Of a stretch of 30,860 nucleotides of DNA, positions 19,514-28,713 are shown one piece after another (the stretch's first letter is position 1; each line of letters starts with the position of its first letter). The position numbers were made by a program, and so were the translations under genes. The stretch is taken from IMG/VR virus record IMGVR_UViG_3300044991_000503, positions 1 to 30,860 of that record. One strand, given 5' to 3'. The notes beneath the pieces were generated by a model, which did not search any database, had not been told where the DNA came from, and was given only the letters and a program-made list of their open reading frames with translations. The DNA comes from a virus.

Positions 19514-21745
19514 ATGGCCGACCCCACAGGCATTGAAGCGGCAGGTAAAGTCGCCAACGTAGGATCGAACGCGCCTAAGACAACGCGCGACGATCACGAT
19601 AAGATGGCTACCATGCGTAGCCGTCTTACGATGGCGCAGGCTGCGTATTCAGACAGCCGTGAGGACGAACTAGACGATCTACGCTTTATGGCCGGCAGCC
19701 CTGACAACCAGTGGCAGTGGCCCGCTGACGTATTGTCAACACGCGGCAGCGTGCAAGGACAGGCTATCAACGCACGTCCATGCCTGACAATCAACAAGCT
19801 ACCACAGCACGTCCGTCAGGTGACGAACGAGCAACGTCAGAACCGTCCAAACGGTAAAGTAATACCCGCGGATGACAACGCTGACGTACAGGTTGCTGAA
19901 ATATTCAACGGTGTGGTCCGCCACATTGAGTATATGTCAGATGCTGACGTTGCATATGACACAGCCTGCGACAACCAAGTCACCTACGGCGAAGGTTACA
20001 TCCGTCTGCTGACTGAGTATTGCAACGACGATACGTTTGACCAAGACATTAAGATTGGCCGTGTCCGTAACGCATTTAGCGTTTACATGGACCCCACCAT
20101 CCAAGACCCATGCGGCTCAGATGCTGAATGGTGCTTTATCACCGAAGATATACTAAAATCCGAATATGAGCGTTTGTTCCCTGACGCATCGCCAATCAGC
20201 ACATTATATAGCCAAGGCGTCGGTGATCAGGGCATTTCGTCGTGGCTGCAAGAAGATACGATCCGCATTGCGGAGTATTTTTACAACGTTTACGAGCCTG
20301 AAACGCTGCATCTGTACCCAAATAACCAGACTGCCAAGGCTAATTCGCCAGAAGACAAGCAGCTTAAAGAAATGTACGGCAAACCGCTTCGCACACGCAA
20401 AGTGGACCGAAAAAAAGTCATGTGGATGAAGACCAATGGCTATGACATTCTTGATGAACGCGAGTGGTCGGGCAAATATATTCCTGTCGTGCGCGTAATT
20501 GGCAACGAATGGGAAGTTGACGGCCAAATATACATCTCTGGGCTTGTGCGTAACGCCAAAGATGCCCAGCGTATGTACAACTACTGGACCAGCCAAGAGG
20601 CAGAAATGCTTGCATTGGCGCCTAAAGCGCCATTTATCGGTTACGGCGGCCAGTTTGAAGGCTACGAAAACCAGTGGAAGACTGCCAACACGACCAACTG
20701 GCCGTATTTGGAAGTCAATCCAGACGTTACAGACGGCGCTGGCGGTGTTCTACCGCTGCCTATGCGCGCACAGCCACCTTTGCCCCAAACAGGTCTGATA
20801 CAGGCTAAAATGGGCGCTGGCGAGGACATCAAGGCCACAACCGGCCAGTATGATGCGTCGCTGGGCCAACAAGGCAACGAACGGTCTGCAAAAGCTATCG
20901 TCGCACGCGAAAAGCAGGGCGATGTTGGCACGTATCACTACGTTGACAACCTTGCGCGGGCCATTCGCTACATTACGCGCCAAATTGTCGATATGATCCC
21001 TAAAATCTACGACACACAGCGCATTGCACGCATCATTGGTGCTGATGGCGAAGTCAGCATGGTCAAGATGGACCCGTCGCAGGAAGAACCAGTGCGTGAA
21101 GTGCGCGATGCTGAAACCGGCGGTCTAATCGAAAAGATTTACAACCCCGGCGTTGGTACATACGACGTTATGGTCACTACTGGCCCCGGCTACATGACCA
21201 AGCGTCAAGAAGCACTTGATGCCATGAGCCAGATTCTGCAATCCAACCCACAACTTTGGGCTGTTGCAGGCGATTTGTTCATTAAGAACATGGATTGGCC
21301 CGGCGCGCAAGAAATGGCCGAGCGGTTCAAGAAAATCCTTGATCCCAAGGTGCTTGCTACAGGCGATGAGTCACCTGAAATGGCCGCAGCGCAGCAGCAG
21401 ATGGAAGTCATGGCTGAAGAACTCAACCGCATGGTCGATATTATCGAAGGCGTGCAGGCTGACGTTGCGAAACGCGAAGTAGACATCAAGGAATACAAGG
21501 CACAGGTAGACGCCTACGATGCGGAAACAAAACGTATCAGTGCGATGCAAGCAGGGATGACAGAAGAGCAAATTCAGGATATTGTCATGGGGACGATTGC
21601 AGGCGCGTTAGATACAGGTGATTTGATTAGCGGATCACCAGAAATGCGTGAGCAGCCTCAAATGGACGAAGAAATGCCTCAACAGCAACCAATGCAAGAT
21701 ATGGGTGGTATGCCTGAGATGCCGCCTGAAGGAATGATGGAATGA
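19514..21745 (+). CDS. Portal protein, P22-like
   Basis: A 743-residue protein, close to the P22 portal length (725). The N-terminal part has [18 protein letters not shown], then [20 protein letters not shown], the signature of the P22-type portal family. The middle contains the conserved VTYGEGYIR and the C-terminal third is helical and acidic, ending in a Gln/Met/Pro-rich, probably disordered tail (about 710-743). It forms the ring at the capsid vertex through which DNA passes and, with terminase, sets headful packaging. It follows four small basic genes and overlaps the next gene by ATGA. Confidence 0.92.
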   Translation: MADPTGIEAAGKVANVGSNAPKTTRDDHDKMATMRSRLTMAQAAYSDSREDELDDLRFMAGSPDNQWQWPADVLSTRGSVQGQAINARPCLTINKLPQHVRQVTNEQRQNRPNGKVIPADDNADVQVAEIFNGVVRHIEYMSDADVAYDTACDNQVTYGEGYIRLLTEYCNDDTFDQDIKIGRVRNAFSVYMDPTIQDPCGSDAEWCFITEDILKSEYERLFPDASPISTLYSQGVGDQGISSWLQEDTIRIAEYFYNVYEPETLHLYPNNQTAKANSPEDKQLKEMYGKPLRTRKVDRKKVMWMKTNGYDILDEREWSGKYIPVVRVIGNEWEVDGQIYISGLVRNAKDAQRMYNYWTSQEAEMLALAPKAPFIGYGGQFEGYENQWKTANTTNWPYLEVNPDVTDGAGGVLPLPMRAQPPLPQTGLIQAKMGAGEDIKATTGQYDASLGQQGNERSAKAIVAREKQGDVGTYHYVDNLARAIRYITRQIVDMIPKIYDTQRIARIIGADGEVSMVKMDPSQEEPVREVRDAETGGLIEKIYNPGVGTYDVMVTTGPGYMTKRQEALDAMSQILQSNPQLWAVAGDLFIKNMDWPGAQEMAERFKKILDPKVLATGDESPEMAAAQQQMEVMAEELNRMVDIIEGVQADVAKREVDIKEYKAQVDAYDAETKRISAMQAGMTEEQIQDIVMGTIAGALDTGDLISGSPEMREQPQMDEEMPQQQPMQDMGGMPEMPPEGMME

Positions 21746-23199
21746 CCGTAAGCCTCAAACATACCTTTCAGTCTGCCAAAACTGACAGTCTTGACACGTC
21801 ACTTGTTCAGCCGTCCAACTGGAACGAAGAGCATGAGTTGGAACTCGCCACCGATAAGCTGCTAGGCCGCGCTACCGCTGGCACAGGCGCTGCCGAAGAA
21901 ATTGGTATAGGCGCTGCCTTGTCAATATCAGGCGGCACGCTAGCGGTTACTAACGTACCTGTCGCAAACGGCGGTACAGGCGCATCAACGCTTACTGGTG
22001 TAGTTAAAGGCAACGGCACGTCGCCTATGACCGCCGGCACTGTCTCACTTACATCTGAAGTGTCTGGAGTTTTGGCGGCTGCAAACGGCGGCACAGGGCT
22101 AAGCGCGCCCGGCACAGCGGGTAATCTGCTGATAAGTAACGGTACATCGTGGACTAGTGCAACTTTTGGTGGTTCTGAAATTTTACGGGTAGCGCGTACT
22201 AGCAATACGCAAATTGGCGCATCCAATCGTTCAAACTTAATTGATATTACATCAGGCACTTTTACACAAACTTTTGTGGCTGCGGCAACATTAACTAGTG
22301 GCTGGTTTTGCTATATCCGTAATAGTGGTACCGGCGACATTACGTTAGACCCTAATGGCTCTGAAACTATTGATGGGCTGACAACTTATATTATGTATCC
22401 GGGCGAAGTGCGTCTAGTTCAGTGCGATGGCACTGCACTCAGAACAATAGTTCTAAGTGCTTTTTACAGCGTATTTACTGCTTCAGGCACCTTTACTAAA
22501 CCGCCGGGCTATGCCGGATTTACTGGGCTGCTTTGGGGCGGCGGCGGCAGCGGCTGCGGCGGCGGCTCCAGCGTTTTCCCCGGCGGCGGCGGCGGCGCCT
22601 GCAATATTTTTTCGGTAAATAGCGCATTTTTGTCGGCGTCTTGCACTGTGACCATAGGTGCTGGCGGAGCAGCTTCTAGCAGCGCGGGGCTTGTAGGCGG
22701 AAATTCATCTTTTGACGGTAAATTTTTTGCTTATGGCGGTGGCGGCGCTACCAGTACTTCAGGCGCCGCCCCCGGCGGCGGCGGCGGCGGCACTTTAAGC
22801 GCGGGGGCTAACAACGGCAATGGCGGCAATCCGGGCGGCGGCAATGGCGCTCTTGTCGGCAATAGTGGTTTCGGCGGCGCAACCGGATCAAATGGCGCTG
22901 CGACAACTTCTTTTGCTGGTGGCGCTTCTGGCGGAGGGACTGCGGGCAACACCGACTCCAAAGTCGGCGGGGATAGTGTTTTTGGCGGCGCCGGCGGCGG
23001 GTCCATAAGTGTGTTTGGGTCCGCTAAGGCTGGCGGCACGTCTGTCTATGGCGGCAACGGGGGTGCATCGGGTGGCACGACGGGCGTAGCTGGCAGCGCG
23101 CCGGGCGGCGGCGGCGGCGGCGCGGGTGATACCAGCGGGGGTCCCTTTATTAGTGGTGCGGGCGCGCGCGGTGAATTGCGTATCTGGGGTATTGTCTAA
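21742..23199 (+). CDS. Glycine-rich tail fibre / adhesin-like protein
   Basis: A 485-residue virion protein. The N-terminus (1-40) may anchor to the tail. Residues about 44-120 contain fibre-type repeats with ANGGTG at 75 and 114, common in tail fibre shafts. Residues 150-265 form a beta-rich domain. Residues about 266-475 are dominated by runs of Gly with Ala/Ser/Asn, like the polyglycine-II helix bundles of T4-like gp38 adhesins, and the end [11 protein letters not shown] is the usual terminus of such domains. It probably binds the host surface. The gene overlaps the portal by ATGA and sits unusually inside the head operon, before scaffold and coat. The GGC-rich repeats make this DNA prone to slippage and recombination. 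Confidence 0.75.
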   Translation: MTVSLKHTFQSAKTDSLDTSLVQPSNWNEEHELELATDKLLGRATAGTGAAEEIGIGAALSISGGTLAVTNVPVANGGTGASTLTGVVKGNGTSPMTAGTVSLTSEVSGVLAAANGGTGLSAPGTAGNLLISNGTSWTSATFGGSEILRVARTSNTQIGASNRSNLIDITSGTFTQTFVAAATLTSGWFCYIRNSGTGDITLDPNGSETIDGLTTYIMYPGEVRLVQCDGTALRTIVLSAFYSVFTASGTFTKPPGYAGFTGLLWGGGGSGCGGGSSVFPGGGGGACNIFSVNSAFLSASCTVTIGAGGAASSSAGLVGGNSSFDGKFFAYGGGGATSTSGAAPGGGGGGTLSAGANNGNGGNPGGGNGALVGNSGFGGATGSNGAATTSFAGGASGGGTAGNTDSKVGGDSVFGGAGGGSISVFGSAKAGGTSVYGGNGGASGGTTGVAGSAPGGGGGGAGDTSGGPFISGAGARGELRIWGIV

Positions 23200-23531
23200 T
23201 GAGAGCGCACATTGTCGAAAACGGTGTTGTTGTAAACACTATTGAAGTTGATAGCTTGGATGTAATACCGGGCTTAATTGATGGCGATATTGGTGGAATC
23301 GGTTGGCTATGGGATGGAGAAAATCTTACCCCACCAGCACCAGACACCGAAGCGCAGTGGGCTGCCATTCGGGCTGAACGTAACAAACTGCTGGTTGCTT
23401 CGGATTGGACGCAGCTACCTGACGCACCTGTAGACGCTGCTGTATGGGCTACATACCGCCAAGCCTTGCGCGACGTAACGACTCAATCTGATCCGTTTGC
23501 TATCGTCTGGCCTGAAAGCCCAACATCATGA
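23199..23531 (+). CDS. Tail fibre assembly / chaperone-like protein
   Basis: A 110-residue protein. The C-terminal part has AIRAERNKLLVASDWTQLPD and WATYRQALRDVTTQSD ... WPESP, the pattern shared by small tail-assembly proteins that follow fibre genes. The N-terminus (AHIVENGVVVNTIEV) has a beta-hairpin pattern like that of the product at 25373. The start shares TAATG with the fibre gene, so it likely helps fold or attach that fibre. The conserved tail is reliable; the exact role is inferred. Confidence 0.7.
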   Translation: MRAHIVENGVVVNTIEVDSLDVIPGLIDGDIGGIGWLWDGENLTPPAPDTEAQWAAIRAERNKLLVASDWTQLPDAPVDAAVWATYRQALRDVTTQSDPFAIVWPESPTS

Positions 23532-23890
23532 AATGCGCTGATTTCGTAGGCACACTGTTTCTTGCGCGCGATGTAGCCCATTCGACGCACCTGAACACAC
23601 GCAGCTTTGCCAAGCACTCTGCCTTGAACACTTTTTACGATGAAGTGATTGAACTGGCTGACAAGTTTGCAGAAGCCTACCAAGGCAAATACGGCCTTAT
23701 CGGCCCCATTTCGCTTATGTCAGCTAAGAAGACAAACAACATTGTCGCGTTTCTTGAAGGTCAGGTAGACGAACTTGAGGAAATGCGGTATAAAGTCGTT
23801 GATAAGGATTGCACTCCAATCCAAAACATTATCGACGAGATTTTTGGGTTGTATTACTCAACCTTGTACAAACTTAAATTTCTCGCATAA
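23528..23890 (+). CDS. DUF5856-like, Dps/ferritin-like protein
   Basis: A 120-residue helical protein. It has FLARDVAHSTHLNTRSFAKH and then a YDEVIELADKFAEAYQG segment, with His18, His21, His30, Asp38, Asp45 and Glu49 spaced somewhat like the ferroxidase helices of Dps proteins (H-x3-W ... H-x10-D-x3-E). I recall DUF5856 for this family in large phages, with remote resemblance to Dps. Whether it binds iron or protects DNA is unknown, and the Dps Trp is replaced by Leu. It overlaps the preceding gene by four bases and lies within the fibre block. Confidence 0.6.
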   Translation: MKCADFVGTLFLARDVAHSTHLNTRSFAKHSALNTFYDEVIELADKFAEAYQGKYGLIGPISLMSAKKTNNIVAFLEGQVDELEEMRYKVVDKDCTPIQNIIDEIFGLYYSTLYKLKFLA

Positions 23891-23901
23891 GGACGCGACA
23901 T

Positions 23902-24219
23902 ATGGAAATTTTACGCCCTCTTAACGACCCTGCCTTTGGTACGCAAAGCGTAGCTTACACTGGAACTGCTGGTTCTGTAACTGGTTGGAACTCTGGCCCG
24001 CAAGCCGTGCTGGTATGGTGTACATCTGACGCGTACATCCGCGTCGGTAACAGCGCCACAGCTACATCGGCTGACACACCGCTGCCTGCCAACACACCTG
24101 TACCAGTTTATGTCCCGCAGCCTAGCGACGCAGGCGGCAACGGTGGTACATGGCGCGTCAGCGCAATCCAGATCAGCGCCGGCGGCACAATGTACGCAAA
24201 GCCGATTAACATCAGATGA
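23902..24219 (+). CDS. Small beta-rich virion-type protein
   Basis: A 105-residue protein with an all-beta pattern: short Thr/Ser/Gly/Val-rich strands (SVAYTGTAGSVTGW, AVLVWCTSDAYIRVGNSAT, PVPVYVPQP) and almost no helices. Such sequences are found in head or tail decoration proteins of environmental phages. It has AAGGA before the ATG and joins the Fn3/Gly-rich gene by ATGA. A structural role is probable; which particle part is unknown. Confidence 0.55.
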   Translation: MEILRPLNDPAFGTQSVAYTGTAGSVTGWNSGPQAVLVWCTSDAYIRVGNSATATSADTPLPANTPVPVYVPQPSDAGGNGGTWRVSAIQISAGGTMYAKPINIR

Positions 24220-25376
24220 GTTTTGGCATCCCCGTCCGTAATGGTGTAGGTATAGGCTTAAAAGCCTCTACTTCTGTGGCTACGCGCAGCGGACCGGGCG
24301 GGGCGGTACCCGGCGCGCCCACCAGCGTGTCCGCTACATCCTCTACGGCGACCACAGCTTCTGTATCGTTTACTGCACCTGTCAACCCCGGTGTACCGCC
24401 AATTATTACAGGGTATACGGTCACTTCAAGTCCGGGAGGCATTACAGCTACTGGTTCATCTTCACCGATAACGGTAACTGGGCTGACCACAGGCGTCGCA
24501 TATACCTTTACAGTTACAGCTACTAATGCTTCTGGCACTGGGCCAGCAAGCGCGCCGTCTAACAGCGTTACGCCAGTAGCCCCTAGTACTAGCATACTTA
24601 TTATTGCTGGCGCGGGCGGCGGCGGCGGTGCAGGCGGCGGCGGCGGTGCAGGTGGATACATATCACTTACTAACCAAACACTTACTCCATCTACAACATA
24701 CAATATTACAGTAGGCGCGGGGGCCGCCGGCGGATTCAACATTGTTACCGCGGGGTCATCAGGCACTAATAGTTCGTTTAGCGGCGTTGCAAACGGTACT
24801 GCTACTGGCGGCGGCGGCGGCGGCGCGGCAAACGATCAAAATGGACGCAACGGCGGTTCTGGCGGCGGCGCTAATAGAAACTCTGGCGTTTCTGGTACTG
24901 CGGGAACGGGCGTTGCAGGGCAAGGTTTTGCTGGTGGCACCACTGCTTTTGATTTTACAGGTGGCGGCGGCGGCGGCGCCTCTGCTGTCGGGGCCAATTC
25001 TACCAGCGGAACTAATCCGGGCGCAGGCGGAAACGGCCTAGCATCGCTAATTACAGGTACATCAATTACGCGCGCGGGCGGCGGCGGCGGCGGTAATACT
25101 AATGACTCAACGCTAGCGGCAGGCGGAGCCGGCGGCGGGGGCGGGGGCGGAACTACGGTGACTTCGTCTGTTGCAGGCACTGCTAATACCGGCGGCGGCG
25201 GCGGGGGCGGCGGCGCGGCTGGCGGCTATGCCGGCGCGGCGGGCGGTTCAGGAGTAGTAATTTTGTCTGTACCTACGTCTATTTACAGCGGCGTAACAAC
25301 AGGCTCCCCTACAGTCACAACTTCAGGTGCGCTTACAATTCTTCAATACAACTCGTCGGGAAGCTACAGGGCATGA
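24216..25376 (+). CDS. Fn3-domain plus glycine-rich adhesin-like virion protein
   Basis: A 386-residue protein. Residues about 30-123 form a fibronectin type III domain (GAPTSVSATSSTATTASVSF, GYTVTSSPGG, TGLTTGVAYTFTVTATNASG ending in SNSVTP). Residues 130-345 are Gly-rich with polyglycine runs like the other adhesin in this block. A beta tail follows. Fn3 domains are common in surface-exposed phage proteins that bind carbohydrates. It probably decorates the tail or neck and binds host surfaces. It lies between a beta-rich gene and a possible chaperone, overlapping both by four bases. Confidence 0.7.
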   Translation: MSFGIPVRNGVGIGLKASTSVATRSGPGGAVPGAPTSVSATSSTATTASVSFTAPVNPGVPPIITGYTVTSSPGGITATGSSSPITVTGLTTGVAYTFTVTATNASGTGPASAPSNSVTPVAPSTSILIIAGAGGGGGAGGGGGAGGYISLTNQTLTPSTTYNITVGAGAAGGFNIVTAGSSGTNSSFSGVANGTATGGGGGGAANDQNGRNGGSGGGANRNSGVSGTAGTGVAGQGFAGGTTAFDFTGGGGGGASAVGANSTSGTNPGAGGNGLASLITGTSITRAGGGGGGNTNDSTLAAGGAGGGGGGGTTVTSSVAGTANTGGGGGGGGAAGGYAGAAGGSGVVILSVPTSIYSGVTTGSPTVTTSGALTILQYNSSGSYRA

Positions 25377-25717
25377 GCCACTTTGCAAAAGTCATTGATG
25401 GCGTTGTCACCGCGGTTCTTGTGATCGAACAGGATGTTATTGACACAGGCGCATTTGGCGACCCTGCGCTATTTGTGCAGACATCGTACAACACGCACGG
25501 CGGACAGCATCCTGAAGGGCGCCCGCTGCGTAAAAACTACGCCGGCGTCGGCTACACTTACGACGCAGAGCGCGACGCTTTTATTGCGCCGCAGCCGTTT
25601 CCGTCGTGGACGCTTAACGAAGACACCTGTTTATGGACATCCCCAGTTGCAATGCCAGATGACGGCAAAGTCTACTATTGGGACGAAGAAACTCAAGCAT
25701 ATTGTCAAGCCACATAA
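25373..25717 (+). CDS. Conserved phage protein with SYNTHGG motif; possible fibre-associated factor
   Basis: A 114-residue protein. It contains FVQTSYNTHGGQHPEGRPL, RKNYAGVGYTYDAERDAFI and FPSWTLNEDTCLWTSP, a set of motifs I recognise from many marine and freshwater phage proteins without known function. The N-terminus HFAKVIDGVVTAVLVIEQ resembles that of the tail-assembly-like gene at 23199. Each follows a Gly-rich fibre-like gene directly, so the two may do the same job for different fibres. ATGA overlap with the preceding gene. Function remains inferred. Confidence 0.65.
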   Translation: MSHFAKVIDGVVTAVLVIEQDVIDTGAFGDPALFVQTSYNTHGGQHPEGRPLRKNYAGVGYTYDAERDAFIAPQPFPSWTLNEDTCLWTSPVAMPDDGKVYYWDEETQAYCQAT

Positions 25718-25762
25718 TTTACTGTAGTTTGACCATTAACCGTACTGGTGCGGCACATCAGG

Positions 25763-25777
25763 AACTCCATAGGAGTT
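25763..25777 (+). promoter_or_regulatory. Hairpin covering the scaffold ribosome-binding site
   Basis: AACTCC, loop ATA, GGAGTT: a 6-bp stem whose right arm contains the GGAG Shine-Dalgarno of the scaffold gene (ATG 25782). When folded it would hide the ribosome-binding site, giving a possible translational switch for scaffold synthesis. Confidence 0.5.
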
Positions 25778-25781
25778 AAAC

Positions 25782-26567
25782 ATGGACGAAACAGTCCCCA
25801 ACGTAGCGGATGCCTCCGCGCCAGAACTCGAAGCCACGGCAGCAATCGAGCCTGTAGAAAACACGACGCCGGAAACGCCTGCTGAACAGGAAGCTAATAA
25901 GTCCTTCACACAAGAAGAACTTGACGCAATTGTTGGCAAGCGCCTCGCAAGAGAACAGCGCAAATGGGAGCGCGAACAGGCTCAAAGAGCAGAGGAATTA
26001 CAGGCCCGCCAACAAGCAGGCTATGATATTACCCCTGATCAATTTGAGACATATGAAGATTACGCAGAGGTTTTGGCCGAACGTAAAGCTGAAGAATTGC
26101 TGGCACGGCGAGATACCGCCCGTCAGCAAGCTGAAATGCAGGATGCCTACCATGATCTAGAAGAGGCAGCGCGGGACAAATATGATGACTTTGAACAAGT
26201 CGCATACAACCCCAACCTTCCGATTACAGATTTCATGGCGCAAAGCATCCAAGCGTCAGACGCAGGCCCAGACGTTCTATATTATCTCGGCTCTAATCCG
26301 AAAGAAGCTGATCGTATCGCCCGTCTAGCGCCAATTTTGCAGGCAAAAGAAATTGGAAAACTTGAGGCTTCATTGTCCTCAAATCCGCCGGTTAAAAGAA
26401 CTTCAAACGCCCCGGCTCCGATTGCGCCTGTCACAGCACGTTCTACTGGGTCAAACCAGTTTGACACAACTGATCCTCGTTCGACTAAGTCAATGACTAC
26501 GTCGGAATGGATCGAAGCAGAACGTATGCGGCAGATCAAGAAGTACGAGGCACAACGCAACAGATAA
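25782..26567 (+). CDS. Capsid scaffolding protein
   Basis: A 261-residue, acidic, mostly helical protein just upstream of the coat gene. Residues 1-40 are disordered and acidic; about 45-130 form coiled coil (Arg/Glu/Gln-rich heptads); 180-225 are Pro/Ala/Thr-rich; and the C-terminus (WIEAERMRQIKKYEAQRNR) is a basic amphipathic helix like the coat-binding helix-turn-helix of P22 scaffold. It would direct prohead assembly and then leave. Its ribosome-binding site lies in a hairpin. Length (P22: 303) and position support the call. Confidence 0.85.
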   Translation: MDETVPNVADASAPELEATAAIEPVENTTPETPAEQEANKSFTQEELDAIVGKRLAREQRKWEREQAQRAEELQARQQAGYDITPDQFETYEDYAEVLAERKAEELLARRDTARQQAEMQDAYHDLEEAARDKYDDFEQVAYNPNLPITDFMAQSIQASDAGPDVLYYLGSNPKEADRIARLAPILQAKEIGKLEASLSSNPPVKRTSNAPAPIAPVTARSTGSNQFDTTDPRSTKSMTTSEWIEAERMRQIKKYEAQRNR

Positions 26568-26582
26568 TTTGGGATTATTACC

Positions 26583-27791
26583 ATGTCTAACTCGATTTTA
26601 ACAATTGATATGATCACGCGGAAGGCTCTAGAAATTCTAGAGAATAACCTTGTGCTGACACGTAACGTAAACCGCCAGTACGACGATAGCTTTGCTGTCG
26701 AAGGTGCTAAAATTGGCTCAACCCTGCGTATCCGTCTTCCAGACCGTGCGCTTGTAACTGACGGCGCAGCCCTTCAGGTACAGGATGACAACGAGCAGTT
26801 CACAACTCTTGCTGTTTCCACCCAGAAGCACATCGGCGTCAACTTCACGACTGCTGAATTGACGATGCAGCTTGACGATTTCGCAGACCGCGTTCTCAAG
26901 CCACGTATCTCGCAGCTTGCATCCAGCATCGACGCTGACGTTGCCAACTCGTATTTGACCATCGGTAACACGGTCGGCACGCCCGGCACAACTCCCGGTA
27001 CTTCGGCAGTCCTTCTTGCTGCACAGCAGAAGCTGAACGAAAACGCTGCGGTAATGTCGCCACGTTATGCCACTGTTAACCCAGCCGCTAACGCTGGTTT
27101 GGTTGAAGGTCTGAAGGGTCTATTCAACCCAACCGACACGATCAGCAAGCAGTTCAAGAACGGCATGATGGGTACAGGCGTACTTGGCTACGACGAAATC
27201 AATATGTCGCAGTCAATCAAGCAGTTCACCACTGGTTCGCGTACTGCAACTGGCGGCACGACTTCGGCTGCTGTTACTACTGAAGGTGCAACCACCATCG
27301 CCATCACCGGCGCTGGTGCATCGGCAACGGTTAAGGCTGGCGACGTTTTCACTGTAGCTGACTGCTTCAGCGTTAACCCACAGACCCGTGAAAGCACAGG
27401 TTCGTTGTTCCAGTTCGTTGCCCTTGCTGATGTCACACTCAGCGGCGCAGGCGCTGGTAACGTAACTGTTTCACCGATCTACTCGGCTACGCAGGCACTT
27501 GCTACTGTCAACACGCTGCCCGGCAACTCCAAAGCAATCGTGTTTGTTGGTACGGCTTCTACGCAATACGCGCAGAACCTTGTATACCACAAGGACGCTA
27601 TCACCTTCGCAACCGCCGACCTTCTGCTCCCACAGGGCGTAGATATGGCTTCGCGTCAGGTGCATAACGGCATCAGCTTGCGCGTTGTTCGTCAGTACGA
27701 CATCAACAACGACCGTCTGCCTTGCCGTATTGACGTTCTGTACGGTTACAGCACAATCCGTCCACAGATGGCTGTTCGGATGTGGGGTTAA
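26583..27791 (+). CDS. Major capsid (coat) protein, P22-like
   Basis: A 402-residue protein (P22 coat: 430). The N-terminal MITRKALEILENNL and AKIGSTLRIRLPDRA motifs fit the P22 coat family (HK97 fold): a spine-helix and strand near the start, then QKHIGVNFTTAELTMQLDDF near 81. The middle (residues about 210-310) is Thr/Ala/Gly-rich and beta-like, as expected for the inserted I-domain. The C-terminal part ends in a beta-rich segment with YSTIRPQMAVRMWG. It follows the scaffold gene by 15 bp and is followed by a hairpin. Confidence 0.92.
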   Translation: MSNSILTIDMITRKALEILENNLVLTRNVNRQYDDSFAVEGAKIGSTLRIRLPDRALVTDGAALQVQDDNEQFTTLAVSTQKHIGVNFTTAELTMQLDDFADRVLKPRISQLASSIDADVANSYLTIGNTVGTPGTTPGTSAVLLAAQQKLNENAAVMSPRYATVNPAANAGLVEGLKGLFNPTDTISKQFKNGMMGTGVLGYDEINMSQSIKQFTTGSRTATGGTTSAAVTTEGATTIAITGAGASATVKAGDVFTVADCFSVNPQTRESTGSLFQFVALADVTLSGAGAGNVTVSPIYSATQALATVNTLPGNSKAIVFVGTASTQYAQNLVYHKDAITFATADLLLPQGVDMASRQVHNGISLRVVRQYDINNDRLPCRIDVLYGYSTIRPQMAVRMWG

Positions 27792-27800
27792 TCTAATACC

Positions 27801-27822
27801 GGCCCTCGGTTCGCCGGGGGCC
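27801..27822 (+). terminator. TTCG-loop hairpin after the coat gene
   Basis: GGCCCTCGG, loop TTCG, CCGGGGGCC: nine base pairs with one G-T. A weak T-containing segment (CTATTTTA) follows. It may terminate part of the late transcripts or protect the coat mRNA end, keeping coat expression above that of downstream genes. Confidence 0.55.
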
Positions 27823-27845
27823 AACTATTTTAAAGGATTTTTACT

Positions 27846-28244
27846 ATGCCTACTTTACCTAATGGCGCTGGCGGCTATCAACTCGGTGACGGCAACCTTA
27901 CCGAAGTTAACATGACCACGTCCCCTGTTGCTGTTGCATACACCGCAGCAGCTACCCTAACTGCTGCCGATTTGGGCGGTGGTCTGGTTGTCTACACTTC
28001 TGCAAGTACAGCCGACCTTACACTCCCAACAGTTGCTATTGTTAACGCAACCATCAGCAGCGCAAAAACAAACTCAGCATTTGATATTGCTTTGGTTGCT
28101 ACCAGCACCGGCGTTCCTACTATCGTAGTAGGCACCGGCTGGACCTTGGTTGGTTCAGGCGCAGGCGTTGCTTCTAAGAGCGTATTGTTCCGCGCTGTTA
28201 AAACAAGCGACACTACGTACAACCTGTACCGTATCGCTGGCTAA
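27846..28244 (+). CDS. Small beta-rich head-decoration-like protein
   Basis: A 132-residue protein behind AAAGGA. Apart from a Gly-rich start (PNGAGGYQLGDGNL) it consists of Thr/Val/Ala-rich strands (AYTAAATLTAADLGG, ADLTLPTVAIVNATI, IVVGTGWTLVG) typical of beta-sandwich decoration proteins. Its location next to the coat gene, in its own hairpin-bounded unit, suggests a virion protein made in large amounts. It resembles segments of the Gly-rich fibre gene (fibre residues about 150-225), perhaps a shared fold. No firm family call. Confidence 0.6.
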   Translation: MPTLPNGAGGYQLGDGNLTEVNMTTSPVAVAYTAAATLTAADLGGGLVVYTSASTADLTLPTVAIVNATISSAKTNSAFDIALVATSTGVPTIVVGTGWTLVGSGAGVASKSVLFRAVKTSDTTYNLYRIAG

Positions 28245-28250
28245 TAGGTT

Positions 28251-28278
28251 TGCCCCGGCTTCGGTCGGGGCATCCTTT
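28251..28278 (+). terminator. Hairpin with C(TTCG)G tetraloop and T-run
   Basis: TGCCCCGGC, loop TTCG, GTCGGGGCA: a nine-pair stem including one G-T, closed by the very stable C(UUCG)G tetraloop, followed by TCCTTTTC. This is a good intrinsic terminator or partial terminator. Confidence 0.7.
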
Positions 28279-28292
28279 TCAGGAGAAAATCA

Positions 28293-28706
28293 ATGGCTAA
28301 CAACAAATCTATTGGTGTTGCCTTCCTCGACCAAGACATTATTGGCGCACAATATGTCTTGGCTGATGAGCAAATCGGCTACACCGCCGCAGCACAGGGT
28401 ACGGTTACGCAGGCTACCAGCAAGTCAACAGCAGTTACGCTGAACAAGCCGGCTGGCCGTATTACAATGGACGCCGCGTCGTTGGCTACTGCCACTAACG
28501 CTACGTTCACGCTGAACAACAGCTTTATTTCTGCAAATGACACTGTTGTACTAACTATTTCTGGTGGTCAAACGACCCCCGGATCATACAACGTATTTGC
28601 AAACTCTTTGGGTGCAGGCACTGTCAGCATCACACTACGCAACATTTCTGGCGGTTCGCTGTCAGAAGCAGTAGTGATTAACTTTGCAATCATTCATTGC
28701 ATATAA
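28293..28706 (+). CDS. Small beta-rich virion protein
   Basis: A 137-residue protein with an AGGAG ribosome-binding site. The C-terminal two thirds are beta-rich: GRITMDAASLATATNATFTL, DTVVLTISGGQTTPGSYNVF, SITLRNISGGSLSEAVVINF. I recall this pattern from uncharacterised phage structural proteins found near coat genes. The N-terminus is helical. It is probably a decoration or head-fibre protein. It is enclosed by hairpins on both sides. Confidence 0.6.
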   Translation: MANNKSIGVAFLDQDIIGAQYVLADEQIGYTAAAQGTVTQATSKSTAVTLNKPAGRITMDAASLATATNATFTLNNSFISANDTVVLTISGGQTTPGSYNVFANSLGAGTVSITLRNISGGSLSEAVVINFAIIHCI

Positions 28707-28713
28707 TTAATTT

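Noticed and set aside
24836-25180. Proline-rich minus-strand ORFs opposite the Gly-rich genes (also 22731-23039)
   Set aside because: GGC runs read in reverse give Pro/Ala runs in open frames, which is expected from composition alone.
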